Source: Mycobacterium sp. ENV421 (GTDB lineage: Bacteria; Actinomycetota; Actinomycetes; Mycobacteriales; Mycobacteriaceae). From it: a stretch of 64,000 nt of DNA. The translations under genes were made by a program, and so were the position numbers. Under the pieces are notes generated by a model. That model did no database searches, was not told where the DNA came from, and worked only from the letters and a program-made list of their open reading frames with translations. The stretch covers positions 186,001 to 250,000 of the forward strand of contig NZ_PDHO01000001.1 in assembly GCF_002887815.1 (NCBI RefSeq). The letters are read 5' to 3'. Within the stretch, counting starts at the first letter, position 1; every line of letters begins with the position of its first letter. Positions 6,914 through 15,684 of the stretch are shown piece after piece.

Positions 6914-9460
6914 GTGGATTCTTTCAACCCGACAACCAAGACTCAGGCGGCGCTGACCGCCGCGTTGCAGGCTGCCTCGGCCGCCGGCAACCCGGAGATC
7001 AGGCCCGCTCATCTGCTGTTGGCACTGCTCACGCAGGCCGACGGCATCGCTTCGCCGTTGCTCGAGGCTGTCGGTGTCGATCCAGCCACGATCCGCGCCG
7101 AAGCACAGCGACTCGTCGACCGGCTGCCGTCGAGCAGCGGTGCGACCTCGCAACCCCAGCTCTCGCGTGAGTCACTGGCGGCGATCACCACCGCCCAGCA
7201 GCTCGCAACGGAGATGGACGACGAATACGTCTCGACCGAGCACCTGATGGTCGGGCTCGCCACCGGCGACTCCGACACAGCCAAGCTGCTCACCGGTCAC
7301 GGCGCCTCTCCCGAGGCGCTGCGCGACGCGTTCGTGAAGGTCCGTGGCAGCGCGCGCGTCACCAGCGCCGACCCCGAGGCGAGCTATCAGGCGCTGGAGA
7401 AGTACTCCACCGACCTGACCGCACGCGCCCGGGAAGGCAAGCTCGACCCGGTCATCGGCCGGGACACCGAGATTCGCCGCGTCATCCAGGTGCTGAGCCG
7501 GCGTACCAAGAACAACCCGGTGCTGATCGGTGAGCCGGGCGTCGGTAAGACCGCGATCGTCGAGGGCCTGGCCCAGCGGGTCGTGGCCGGCGATGTCCCG
7601 GAAAGCCTGCGCGACAAGACCGTCATCTCCCTGGATCTGGGGTCGATGGTGGCCGGCGCCAAGTACCGCGGTGAATTCGAGGAGCGGCTCAAGGCCGTGC
7701 TCGACGACATCAAGAACTCGGCCGGGCAGATCATCACGTTCATCGACGAGCTGCACACCATCGTCGGCGCCGGTGCCACCGGCGAAGGCGCGATGGACGC
7801 CGGCAACATGATCAAGCCGATGCTGGCCCGTGGCGAGCTGCGGTTGGTCGGTGCGACGACCCTCGACGAGTACCGCAAGTACATCGAGAAGGACGCCGCC
7901 CTGGAGCGCCGCTTCCAGCAGGTGCTGGTCGGCGAACCGTCGGTCGACGACACCGTCGGCATCCTGCGCGGGCTCAAGGACCGCTACGAGGTCCACCACG
8001 GTGTGCGTATCACCGACTCGGCGCTGGTGGCCGCGGCCACGCTGTCCGACCGCTACATCACCTCGCGGTTCCTGCCGGACAAGGCCATCGACCTGGTCGA
8101 CGAGGCCGCGTCACGGTTGCGAATGGAGATCGACTCGCGACCCGTGGAGATCGACGAGGTCGAGCGGATCGTCCGGCGCCTCGAGATCGAGGAGATGGCG
8201 CTGGCCAAAGAAACAGACGCGGCGTCCGTCGATCGCCTGGACAAGCTGCGCGCCGAATTGGCCGACAAGAAGGAGCAATTGGCCGAGCTGACCACCCGGT
8301 GGCAGAACGAGAAGAACGCGATCGACGTCGTGCGCGACTACACCGAGCAGCTCGACAAGCTGCGTGGTGAGGCCGACCGGGCCGAGCGTGACGGCGATCT
8401 GGCCAAGGCCGCCGAGCTGCGCTACGGGCGCATTCCCGAGGTCGAGAAGAAGCTCGACGCGGCGTTGCCCGTGGCCGAAGCACGCGAGAACGTGATGCTC
8501 AAGGAGGAAGTCGGACCCGACGACATCGCCGACGTGGTGTCGGCGTGGACCGGTATCCCGGCAGGCCGGATGCTCGAGGGCGAGACCGCCAAGCTGCTGC
8601 GGATGGAGTCCGAGCTGGGCAAGCGTGTCGTCGGACAGGTCAAGGCCGTACAGGCCGTTTCGGATGCGGTGCGCCGCACCCGAGCCGGAGTGGCCGACCC
8701 GAACCGCCCGACGGGCTCGTTCATGTTCCTCGGGCCGACCGGTGTCGGTAAGACCGAACTCGCAAAAGCGTTGGCGGAGTTCCTCTTCGACGATGAGCGG
8801 GCCATGATCCGCATAGACATGAGCGAGTACGGCGAGAAGCACTCCGTCGCGCGACTCGTCGGTGCGCCTCCCGGGTACATCGGCTACGACCAGGGCGGTC
8901 AGCTGACCGAAGCGGTGCGCAGGCGGCCGTACTCGGTGGTGCTGTTCGACGAGGTCGAGAAGGCGCATCCGGATGTGTTCGACGTCCTGCTCGCCGTGCT
9001 CGACGAGGGCCGGCTGACCGATGGTCAGGGCCGCACGGTCGATTTCCGCAACACCATCCTGGTGCTCACCAGCAACCTCGGCGCCGGCGGCACCGAGGAG
9101 CAGGTGATGGCGGCGGTGCGCTCGGCGTTCAAGCCCGAGTTCATCAACCGGCTCGACGACGTGATCGTCTTCGACGCACTGCAGCCCGACGAGTTGGTGT
9201 CGATCGTCGACATCCAACTGGCTCAGCTGCAGAAGCGCCTTGGCCAGCGGCGCCTCACCCTCGAGGTGTCGTTGCCCGCCAAGCAGTGGCTAGCCGAGCG
9301 CGGATTCGACCCGCTCTACGGCGCCCGGCCGCTGCGCCGGCTGATCCAGCAGGCGATCGGTGACCAACTCGCCAAGCTGCTGCTGGCCGGTGAGGTGCAT
9401 GACGGCGACGTCGTGCCGGTCAACGTCAGCCCGGATGGCGAATCGCTGATCCTCGGCTGA
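6914..9460 (+). CDS. clpB: ATP-dependent disaggregase ClpB
   Basis: The 848-residue Hsp100 protein has an N-terminal double Clp repeat (1-145), a first AAA module with Walker A GEPGVGKT (about 206-213), the ClpB middle coiled coil (about 400-520) and a second AAA module with GPTGVGKT (about 606-613). The middle domain and the absence of a ClpP-binding loop separate it from ClpC/ClpA. Working with DnaK, it resolubilises protein aggregates. GGAGG precedes the GTG start. It is probably induced by heat or oxidative stress through the upstream HspR/SigH signals. Confidence 0.98.
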   Translation: MDSFNPTTKTQAALTAALQAASAAGNPEIRPAHLLLALLTQADGIASPLLEAVGVDPATIRAEAQRLVDRLPSSSGATSQPQLSRESLAAITTAQQLATEMDDEYVSTEHLMVGLATGDSDTAKLLTGHGASPEALRDAFVKVRGSARVTSADPEASYQALEKYSTDLTARAREGKLDPVIGRDTEIRRVIQVLSRRTKNNPVLIGEPGVGKTAIVEGLAQRVVAGDVPESLRDKTVISLDLGSMVAGAKYRGEFEERLKAVLDDIKNSAGQIITFIDELHTIVGAGATGEGAMDAGNMIKPMLARGELRLVGATTLDEYRKYIEKDAALERRFQQVLVGEPSVDDTVGILRGLKDRYEVHHGVRITDSALVAAATLSDRYITSRFLPDKAIDLVDEAASRLRMEIDSRPVEIDEVERIVRRLEIEEMALAKETDAASVDRLDKLRAELADKKEQLAELTTRWQNEKNAIDVVRDYTEQLDKLRGEADRAERDGDLAKAAELRYGRIPEVEKKLDAALPVAEARENVMLKEEVGPDDIADVVSAWTGIPAGRMLEGETAKLLRMESELGKRVVGQVKAVQAVSDAVRRTRAGVADPNRPTGSFMFLGPTGVGKTELAKALAEFLFDDERAMIRIDMSEYGEKHSVARLVGAPPGYIGYDQGGQLTEAVRRRPYSVVLFDEVEKAHPDVFDVLLAVLDEGRLTDGQGRTVDFRNTILVLTSNLGAGGTEEQVMAAVRSAFKPEFINRLDDVIVFDALQPDELVSIVDIQLAQLQKRLGQRRLTLEVSLPAKQWLAERGFDPLYGARPLRRLIQQAIGDQLAKLLLAGEVHDGDVVPVNVSPDGESLILG

Positions 9461-9470
9461 AAGTGACGTG

Positions 9471-9502
9471 ACGGGCCCCCGCACTTCGGTGTGGGGGCCC
9501 GT
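9471..9502. terminator. Strong hairpin terminator between clpB and tetR
   Basis: A 14-bp stem (ACGGGCCCCCGCAC paired with GTGTGGGGGCCCGT, one G-U type mismatch) closes a TTCG tetraloop 10 bp after the clpB stop and just before the stop of the opposing TetR gene. It lacks a long T-run, as is usual for mycobacterial hairpin terminators, and could act in both directions. Confidence 0.75.
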
Positions 9503-9506
9503 TGCG

Positions 9507-10061
9507 TCAGTCGTCGGGCATACCCAGCGCGGCGAGGGCGCCGGTGACCGTCGCATCCCGGAGCCGCCGCGGTGAGCTGTCCGGAAATTGAAGGCAGCAG
9601 TCCTGCAGACCGCCGAAGGCAATGACGCCGCGGGCCGACTGTTCCAGTGTGGGCCGAGAACCGAACACCAACCGGCACAGGCGCTCTCGCCATGCCAGGA
9701 GCGTGTCGATCAATCCGAGATCGGCCAGCGTGGTCAGCTCGGTCACCACCAGCATCAGGTCGGCCCGGTGGCGGTAGTGGAAGTCGAAGTAACCCTCGAG
9801 CAGTTCGCGAGGCGTGGCCCGGGCGGCCGGTGGGCGACTCTCCTGCTCGGTGACGAAGCGTTCGCCCTCGTCGATCAGCGGCTGCAGGATGCTGCGGACC
9901 AAGTCTTCGCGGGACTTGAAGTGGTAGTACAGCGCGGGTTTGGTGATGCCGAGCCGGTCGGCGATGTCTTGCAGGCTGGTGCGTTGCACACCCTTCTGGC
10001 CGAACAACTCACGGGCGACATCCTGGATCCGCTCACGGGTTCCTGACGCGGGCCTGCTCAC
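9507..10061 (-). CDS. TetR family transcriptional regulator
   Basis: The 184-residue protein has an N-terminal helix-turn-helix (about residues 20-60; LQDIADRLGITKPALYYHFK) followed by an all-helical ligand domain. It is divergent from the flavin monooxygenase/hydrolase pair, and repeats in the shared 84-bp gap point to control of both directions. The ligand is unknown but likely a hydrophobic substrate of the monooxygenase. Confidence 0.88.
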   Translation of the reverse strand: MSRPASGTRERIQDVARELFGQKGVQRTSLQDIADRLGITKPALYYHFKSREDLVRSILQPLIDEGERFVTEQESRPPAARATPRELLEGYFDFHYRHRADLMLVVTELTTLADLGLIDTLLAWRERLCRLVFGSRPTLEQSARGVIAFGGLQDCCLQFPDSSPRRLRDATVTGALAALGMPDD

Positions 10062-10076
10062 GTGACCACCCTAACT

Positions 10077-10129
10077 GACCGATTGTTAAGTAAGCTCGTG
10101 GCCGATATGCTTACCGACCGTTAAGTAAG
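10077..10129. promoter_or_regulatory. TetR operator repeats in the divergent promoter
   Basis: GACCGATTGTTAAGTAAG (10077-10094) and GACCGTTAAGTAAG (10116-10129) repeat in the same orientation. The second copy extends leftward into CTTAC (10110-10114), giving an imperfect palindrome with CTTAC and GTAAG ends. Both lie between the divergent starts at 10061 and 10146. Confidence 0.55.
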
Positions 10130-10145
10130 TGAAGTGGAGGCAACC

Positions 10146-11363
10146 ATGCGCGTGCTCATCTCAGGTGCCAGCATCGCCGGACCCGTCCTGGCCTATTGGC
10201 TCACTCGTCGCGGCTTCGACGTCACCGTCGTCGAACGCGCTGCGGCACTGCGTAAGACCGGCGGTCACGCGGTCGACCTGTTCCGGCCCGCGATGGAGAT
10301 CTCCGAGCGGATGGGGGTGATCGACCAGGTCCGGGCGCGTGCGACCGGCACCACCCGGATGATCCTGCAACGCACCAACGGGCGTCCGCCGGTCGAAGTC
10401 GACTACCTGAAACTGGTCGGCGTCATCTCGGACCAGCACGTCGAGATCATGCGCGACGACCTGAGCCAGATCTACTACGACGCCGGTCGCGACGATGCCG
10501 AATATCTGTTCGGCGACCAGATCACCGCGATCGCCGACGACGGCACCGTCGACTTCGCCCACGCCGGGCCGCGTCGCTACGACATCGTCGTCGGTGCGGA
10601 CGGATTGCATTCCGGTGTGCGGCAACTCGTCTTCGGTGCCGACGCCGGGCACAGCCGGTTCCTCGGCGGCTATCTTGCTGTGCTGTCGGTGCCGAAAAGC
10701 TTTGCGCGCGACGGTGAAATGACGAACTTCGTTGATACCAGGCGATGGGCGATGATCTACACCGCCGACCACCTCGACGATGCCCGCGCGGTGTTCCTGT
10801 TCCGGCCCGAACAACCGCTGGACTATCACCACCGGGACGAGGCACGGCAGCGAGTGCTGCTGCGCGCCGCGTTCGCCGGGCTCAATCTGACCGTCGATCG
10901 CTGGCTCGCCGAACTCGACGGCGCTGGCTCGTTCTACTTCGACTCGATCACCCAACTGGAGCTGACCAGCTGGTCGCGGGGCCGGGTCACCCTGGTCGGC
11001 GACGCGGGGTACTGCCCGGGACCCGCAGTCGGCGGCAGCACCAGCCTGGCGGTGCTCGGTGCCTATGTGCTCGCCGGTGAACTCGAGCGGGCCGGGGGTG
11101 ATCACGCCGCCGCGTTCGCCGCGTACGAGGCGGTGATGGCCGACCCGGTGCGGCACAGCCGCGCGTTCGCCCGCACGGTGGCCAAGAGCCTGGTGCCGCG
11201 TACGGAATTCGGGGTGTGGGCGCTGGTCGCCGCAGGCCGCACCCTCGACGCGCTGCCGGCGGGTCTGACCAGGGCCGTCGCCAAGCTCAACACCACCGGC
11301 GTCCGGCTCTACGACGCCATGGGCTACCCCGACTACCCGGTGCCCGCCTCTGCTATTGATTGA
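10146..11363 (+). CDS. FAD-dependent monooxygenase
   Basis: The 405-residue flavoprotein has an N-terminal dinucleotide-binding GASIAGP motif (residues 6-12), the mid-protein DG-type segment VVGADGLHS (about 155) and the FAD ribose motif VGDAGYCPGPAVGGS (about 283), all typical of the PHBH/class A hydroxylase family. I choose the ATG at 10146, which has GGAGG upstream, over a GTG at 10134. The stop overlaps the next start (ATGA), so the two are translated together. It probably hydroxylates an aromatic or polyketide-like compound using NAD(P)H and oxygen; the TetR gene likely represses it. Confidence 0.85.
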   Translation: MRVLISGASIAGPVLAYWLTRRGFDVTVVERAAALRKTGGHAVDLFRPAMEISERMGVIDQVRARATGTTRMILQRTNGRPPVEVDYLKLVGVISDQHVEIMRDDLSQIYYDAGRDDAEYLFGDQITAIADDGTVDFAHAGPRRYDIVVGADGLHSGVRQLVFGADAGHSRFLGGYLAVLSVPKSFARDGEMTNFVDTRRWAMIYTADHLDDARAVFLFRPEQPLDYHHRDEARQRVLLRAAFAGLNLTVDRWLAELDGAGSFYFDSITQLELTSWSRGRVTLVGDAGYCPGPAVGGSTSLAVLGAYVLAGELERAGGDHAAAFAAYEAVMADPVRHSRAFARTVAKSLVPRTEFGVWALVAAGRTLDALPAGLTRAVAKLNTTGVRLYDAMGYPDYPVPASAID

Positions 11364-12715
11364 TGGTGCCGACCACTGATCCCGTCATCACCGCGGTTCC
11401 CGGGCAGCCGAATCTGCTGCTCGGCGCCTACGACCTGGCGACGCTGGGATACCGCGCCGACGAGTTCTTCGTCTCGGGCACCGCGGCCTCCTACGCGCTC
11501 GACCAATCAGCGGACTACGTCACCCGCATCGTCGTGCTTCGGCCGGTGGACGACGCCGCCTGGAACGGGACCGCCATCGTCGAATGGCTCAATGTCAGCG
11601 GCGGAATCGATGCCCCCGCCGTCTGGTTCATGGCGCACCGGGAGATCGCCCGCAGCGGATACGCCTACGTCGTCGTCTCCGCCCAACGAGTCGGCATCGA
11701 GGGCGGCCTCAGCCTGGTCGGCGATGCGTCCCTGAAAACACTGGATCCGCAACGCTATTCAGACCTCTGCCACCCGGGCGACGCGTATGCCTACGACATC
11801 TTCACCCAGGTGGGCCGGGCGGTGCGTGCCGGCAGGGTCGGCGGTTTGGCCCCGGACGTCGTGCTGGCGGCCGGGGAATCGCAGTCGGCCACCTTCCTGA
11901 CCACCTACGTCAACGAGGTCGATCCGAACGTGGCGGTGTTCGACGGCTTCCTGATCCACTCCCGGTTCGGCTCGGCGGCACCGCTGGACGGGACCTCCCT
12001 GCTCGACGAATCCGGGTCGTTCCACTCCGTACCGGTGCCGTTTCGCGCCGACCTGCGCGTGCCGGTGCTCGCCGTGATCACCGAGACCGATCTGCTCGGC
12101 GCGCGGCTGCTGGGCTACTGCCACGCCCGCGTACCGGACGCCGAGCATCTGCGGGTCTGGGAGATCCCCGGCTCGGCGCACGCCGACAACTACACGATCC
12201 GGGTCGGCTTCATCGACAGCGGCGCCGTCCCGCTCGATCAGATCGTGGCGGCCTACGCGCCCACCAATGACCTGATGGGCCAGCAGCTGCCGCACTTCAT
12301 CAACTTCGCCCCGCAACACCACTACGTGCTGCAGGCCGCGGTCGCGCAGTTGCACGACTGGGTGCGCACCGGAAGGCCGGCGCCGAGCGCGCCGCGGATC
12401 GACCTGATCGACACTGATCCCGCCGAAATAGTCCTCGATACGCACGGGGTGGCCACCGGCGGCGTGCGAACGCCCTGGGTCGACGTGCCCACGGCTCGGA
12501 CATCGGGGGCCAGCGGCGACGACAACGTGCTGCTCGCCATCTTCGGCTCGGGACAGCCGTTCGACGCCGCGACGCTGGCCGAGTTGTATCCGGGCGGCGG
12601 CGCCGAATACCTGGAGCGGTTCACCGCTGCGCTGGACACGGCCATCGCGGCCGGTGTCCTGCTGGCGGCCGACCGCACGGAAATCCTCGAACTCGCCGAG
12701 GCGACCGGGCCGTAA
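11360..12715 (+). CDS. Alpha/beta hydrolase domain protein (Abhydrolase_10 type)
   Basis: This 451-residue protein fits the alpha/beta hydrolase_10 group: VEWLNVSGGID near residue 75, a nucleophile elbow GESQS with Ser174, and a C-terminal histidine region (GSAHADNYT, about 275). No signal peptide is seen. It starts within the monooxygenase stop (ATGA; the ATG at 11363 is equally possible). The coupling suggests it hydrolyses the oxidised product of the monooxygenase, for example an ester or lactone. The substrate is not determined by the sequence. Confidence 0.75.
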   Translation: MMVPTTDPVITAVPGQPNLLLGAYDLATLGYRADEFFVSGTAASYALDQSADYVTRIVVLRPVDDAAWNGTAIVEWLNVSGGIDAPAVWFMAHREIARSGYAYVVVSAQRVGIEGGLSLVGDASLKTLDPQRYSDLCHPGDAYAYDIFTQVGRAVRAGRVGGLAPDVVLAAGESQSATFLTTYVNEVDPNVAVFDGFLIHSRFGSAAPLDGTSLLDESGSFHSVPVPFRADLRVPVLAVITETDLLGARLLGYCHARVPDAEHLRVWEIPGSAHADNYTIRVGFIDSGAVPLDQIVAAYAPTNDLMGQQLPHFINFAPQHHYVLQAAVAQLHDWVRTGRPAPSAPRIDLIDTDPAEIVLDTHGVATGGVRTPWVDVPTARTSGASGDDNVLLAIFGSGQPFDAATLAELYPGGGAEYLERFTAALDTAIAAGVLLAADRTEILELAEATGP

Positions 12716-12774
12716 TAGGTCTGTGACCTGCTGGAGTTCTCGCTTCCGGGCAGTGAGCAGATACGCTAGGGCTA

Positions 12775-13560
12775 ATGGTTCCGTTCTGGTTCACGCTGTC
12801 CGCGCTCTGCTTCGTGGGTGCGGCGGTGCTGTTGTACGTCGACATCGGTCGTCGACGTGGTCTGGGCCGCCGCCGTAAGTCCTGGGCGCGGTCGCACGGG
12901 TTCGACTTCGAACCCGAGTCCGCCGAGATCATCGACCGCTGGAAGCGCGGGGTGATGTCCACCGTCGGCGATGTCACCGCCCGCAACGTGGTGCTCGGGC
13001 AGATCCGCGGTGAAGCGGTCTACATCTTCGACCTCGAAGACGTCGCCACCGTGATCGCGCTGCACCGCAAGGTCGGCACCAACGTGGTGATGGACCTGCG
13101 CCTCAAGGGCATCGCCGAGCCGCGGGAGAGCGACGTCTGGCTGCTGGGCGCCATCGGCCCGCGGATGGTCTACTCGACCAACCTCGACGCCGCCCGCCGG
13201 GCGTGTGACCGCCGGATGGTGACGTTCGCCCACACCGCGCCGGACTGCGCCGAGATCATGTGGAACGAGCAGAACTGGACGCTGGTCTCCATGCCGATCA
13301 CGTCCACCCGGGCCCAGTGGGATGAAGGCCTGCGCACCGTGCGGCAGTTCAACGACCTGCTGCGGGTGCTGCCGCCGACCGTGCAGCCGGCGCTGACTCA
13401 ATCGGCCGGGCGGCGCAACGCCTCCCCGGGCCGCCCGCTGGCCCCTGCCGGCCGCCGGGAACTGCCGCCTGGACACGTCGACGCTCCGCCGCCGCTGCGC
13501 CCGCAGCAGCCGCGCAGTGTCGGCCAGACTGGCACTCAGGCTCCCAACTACCAGCGCTGA
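12775..13560 (+). CDS. ttfA: Trehalose monomycolate transport factor TtfA
   Basis: The 261-residue protein has one N-terminal membrane helix (about 5-22), a soluble domain (about 35-205) and a disordered Pro/Arg-rich tail. It matches the mycobacterial Rv0383c family, shown in M. smegmatis to be TtfA, an essential partner of MmpL3 in moving trehalose monomycolate to the cell envelope. Its place between clpB and pyrE is the same as in M. tuberculosis. The start ATG at 12775 opens with MVPFWF. Confidence 0.88.
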   Translation: MVPFWFTLSALCFVGAAVLLYVDIGRRRGLGRRRKSWARSHGFDFEPESAEIIDRWKRGVMSTVGDVTARNVVLGQIRGEAVYIFDLEDVATVIALHRKVGTNVVMDLRLKGIAEPRESDVWLLGAIGPRMVYSTNLDAARRACDRRMVTFAHTAPDCAEIMWNEQNWTLVSMPITSTRAQWDEGLRTVRQFNDLLRVLPPTVQPALTQSAGRRNASPGRPLAPAGRRELPPGHVDAPPPLRPQQPRSVGQTGTQAPNYQR

Positions 13561-13577
13561 CCCGGTAGGGTCGCCGC

Positions 13578-14354
13578 GTGCCCCGTCCTGTCGCCCTGAT
13601 CACCGGTCCCACCGCGGGCCTTGGTGCGGGCTACGCCCGCCGTTACGCGCGCGACGGCTACAACCTCGTACTGGTCGCCCGCTCCGTGGATCGACTCGAG
13701 GACCTCGCCGCCGAGCTGAGGGCCGCCCACGGTGTCGACGTCGAGGTGCTGCCCGCCGACCTCACTGAGGCTGCCGACCGCGCCCGAGTCGCCGACCGGC
13801 TGGCCGCCGGGGTGCAGGTGCTGGTGAACAACGCCGGGTTCGGCACCTCCGGCGAGTTCTGGACCGCCGACCCCGCCCAGCTGCAGGCCCAGCTCGACGT
13901 CAACGTCACCGCCGTCATGCACTTCACCCGCGCGGCCCTGCCGTCGATGATCGAGGCCGGCTCGGGCACCGTGATCAACATCGCCAGTGTGGCCGGGCTG
14001 TTGTCGGGTCGCGGATCGACTTATTCGGCATCGAAAGCCTGGGTGGTGTCGTTCACCGAAGGGCTCGCCAACGGTATCGCCGGCACCGGCGTCAGCATTC
14101 ACGCCGTCTGCCCGGGATTCGTGCACACCGAGTTTCATGAGCGGGCCGGCATCGACATGAAGTCGATCCCGAACATCTTGTGGCTCAATGTCGATGACGT
14201 TGTCGCCGAAAGCCTGGCCGATGTGGCCAAGGGCAAGGTCATCAGCATTCCCGGCCTGCAGTACAAGGTACTGACCTCGGTGGGCCGACTCGTTCCGCGT
14301 GGGCTGGTCCGCGCGGTCAACAACGGAATAGGAAGAGGCCGTGGGCGCACCTGA
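13578..14354 (+). CDS. Short-chain dehydrogenase/reductase
   Basis: This 258-residue classical SDR carries the cofactor motif TGPTAGLG (residues 9-16), NNAG (about 85-88), the catalytic Ser near IASVAG and YSASK for Tyr/Lys (about 152-156). Its GTG start is 17 bp after ttfA, and its end overlaps the pyrE start by 14 bp, so it is co-transcribed with pyrE. The substrate is unknown. Basic residues at the C-terminus (GIGRGRGRT) follow a hydrophobic segment that might contact the membrane. Confidence 0.85.
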   Translation: MPRPVALITGPTAGLGAGYARRYARDGYNLVLVARSVDRLEDLAAELRAAHGVDVEVLPADLTEAADRARVADRLAAGVQVLVNNAGFGTSGEFWTADPAQLQAQLDVNVTAVMHFTRAALPSMIEAGSGTVINIASVAGLLSGRGSTYSASKAWVVSFTEGLANGIAGTGVSIHAVCPGFVHTEFHERAGIDMKSIPNILWLNVDDVVAESLADVAKGKVISIPGLQYKVLTSVGRLVPRGLVRAVNNGIGRGRGRT

Positions 14355-14901
14355 ACTCAACGCCACCGAACGCGCCGAACTCGCCGAGCTGGTCCGCCAG
14401 CTGTCTGTGGTGTTCGGCCGGGTGACCCTGTCGTCGGGCAAGGAGGCCGACTACTACGTCGACTTGCGCCGCGCCACCCTGCATCATCGGGCCGCTCCGC
14501 TGATTGGTCGGCTGATGCGCGAGCTGACCGCGGACTGGGACTACGCCGCCGTCGGCGGACTGACCATGGGTGCCGACCCGGTGGCCGGCGCGGTCATGCA
14601 CGCGCCGGGCCGTCCGATCGACGCCTTCGTGGTGCGCAAAGCGGTGAAAAGCCATGGGATGCAACGTCTGATCGAAGGCGCGGAAGTATCCGGCAAGCGG
14701 GTCCTGGTGGTCGAGGACACCAGCACCACCGGCGGCTCCGCACTGACCGCCGTGCAGAGTGTGCGCGAGGCGGGTGGGACCGTCGTGGGGGTCGCGACGG
14801 TGGTGGACCGGGCAACCGGGGCGGCCGAGGCGATCGAGGCCGAAGGGGTGCCCTACCGGAGCCTGCTGGGTCTGGCCGACCTGGGCCTGCCGACCACCTG
14901 A
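14341..14901 (+). CDS. pyrE: Orotate phosphoribosyltransferase
   Basis: The 186-residue enzyme makes orotidine monophosphate from orotate and PRPP in pyrimidine synthesis. It has the PRPP-binding motif VLVVEDTSTTGGSA (about 121-134), the family lysine loop RKAVKSHGM (about 100) and the LSSGKEADYYVDLR N-terminal segment. The GTG start at 14341 lies inside the preceding SDR gene. It corresponds to M. tuberculosis pyrE/umpA, whose neighbours are conserved here. Confidence 0.95.
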   Translation: MGAPELNATERAELAELVRQLSVVFGRVTLSSGKEADYYVDLRRATLHHRAAPLIGRLMRELTADWDYAAVGGLTMGADPVAGAVMHAPGRPIDAFVVRKAVKSHGMQRLIEGAEVSGKRVLVVEDTSTTGGSALTAVQSVREAGGTVVGVATVVDRATGAAEAIEAEGVPYRSLLGLADLGLPTT

Positions 14902-14909
14902 TACCTCCG

Positions 14910-15683
14910 GTGAAAAACGACGAGGAGCTCATCGAGGCTTCGGAATGGCCGTGGGACGACGTCGTCGACGTGATCTGCGCCGGCGCCGGTCCCGGCGCGC
15001 TCGCCCACGCGATCTGCTGCGACGACCACGATCTGGACGTGGAGATCGCGGACGCCGAGATCTCCTGGCAGGCATTGGATCCCGATACCGCTGCCTACCT
15101 GGCTTCGATGACCGAAGACCTCGGGCTCGACGGTACGCCGGACCGGGATCTCGAGCTGACAGCCGTTCGGGCCGAACCGGTGCCGGTCAGGACCGACCGC
15201 CGCGCCACGATTGAGCCGTTCTTCGGCTCCCGGTTGCGTGACTGGTCGGTGCGCTGCCTCGCCTCGCCGTTCGGCGTGATCTACAGCCAGGTGCCCGACA
15301 TCATGACGCCGATGCGCGCCGAATCCGCCGAGACCGTCCGGGTTGCGGTGCTGGGCGACTACCGGCCCGATTCGGACCGCCCCGGCTGGGCGCTGGCTCA
15401 GTGGCTGCGCCAGCAGGCCGACGCGCGAGACATCTACGGTGCGCGCGGTATGGCGTTGCAGCGGTTGATTTTTGAGCACGGGCGCATCGCCGGCGCGGAG
15501 TTGTCCACGCCGGAACAGACGCGACTGGTGCGTGCGACCGCAGGTGTGGCGCTGTCGATCGGACCGGCGCCCGCCGAGGCCGACTGGCCTGTCCAAACCG
15601 GGCTCCCCGAGGGTGCTCAGGTCGCGCTGGTGAGTCGGACAGCCAGCAGATTCGGCCGCGTGGAACTGCTGGACAGCCTCTGA
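14910..15683 (+). CDS. Conserved mycobacterial hypothetical protein (Rv0381c-like)
   Basis: The 257-residue protein begins with an acidic stretch and a CAGAGPGALAHA segment (about 23-35) that looks like a degenerate Rossmann dinucleotide site, but no further FAD or NAD motifs are clear. It follows pyrE by 8 bp and so belongs to the same transcript. Its position matches Rv0381c. No catalytic residues can be named; it may be a nucleotide-binding pseudoenzyme. The stop is 1 bp from the stop of the opposing GGDEF-EAL gene. Confidence 0.75.
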   Translation: MKNDEELIEASEWPWDDVVDVICAGAGPGALAHAICCDDHDLDVEIADAEISWQALDPDTAAYLASMTEDLGLDGTPDRDLELTAVRAEPVPVRTDRRATIEPFFGSRLRDWSVRCLASPFGVIYSQVPDIMTPMRAESAETVRVAVLGDYRPDSDRPGWALAQWLRQQADARDIYGARGMALQRLIFEHGRIAGAELSTPEQTRLVRATAGVALSIGPAPAEADWPVQTGLPEGAQVALVSRTASRFGRVELLDSL

Positions 15684-15684
15684 G

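Noticed and set aside
8111..9217. 368-codon minus-strand frame within clpB
   Set aside because: Antisense shadow of the second ClpB ATPase module; no ribosome site and no recognisable product.
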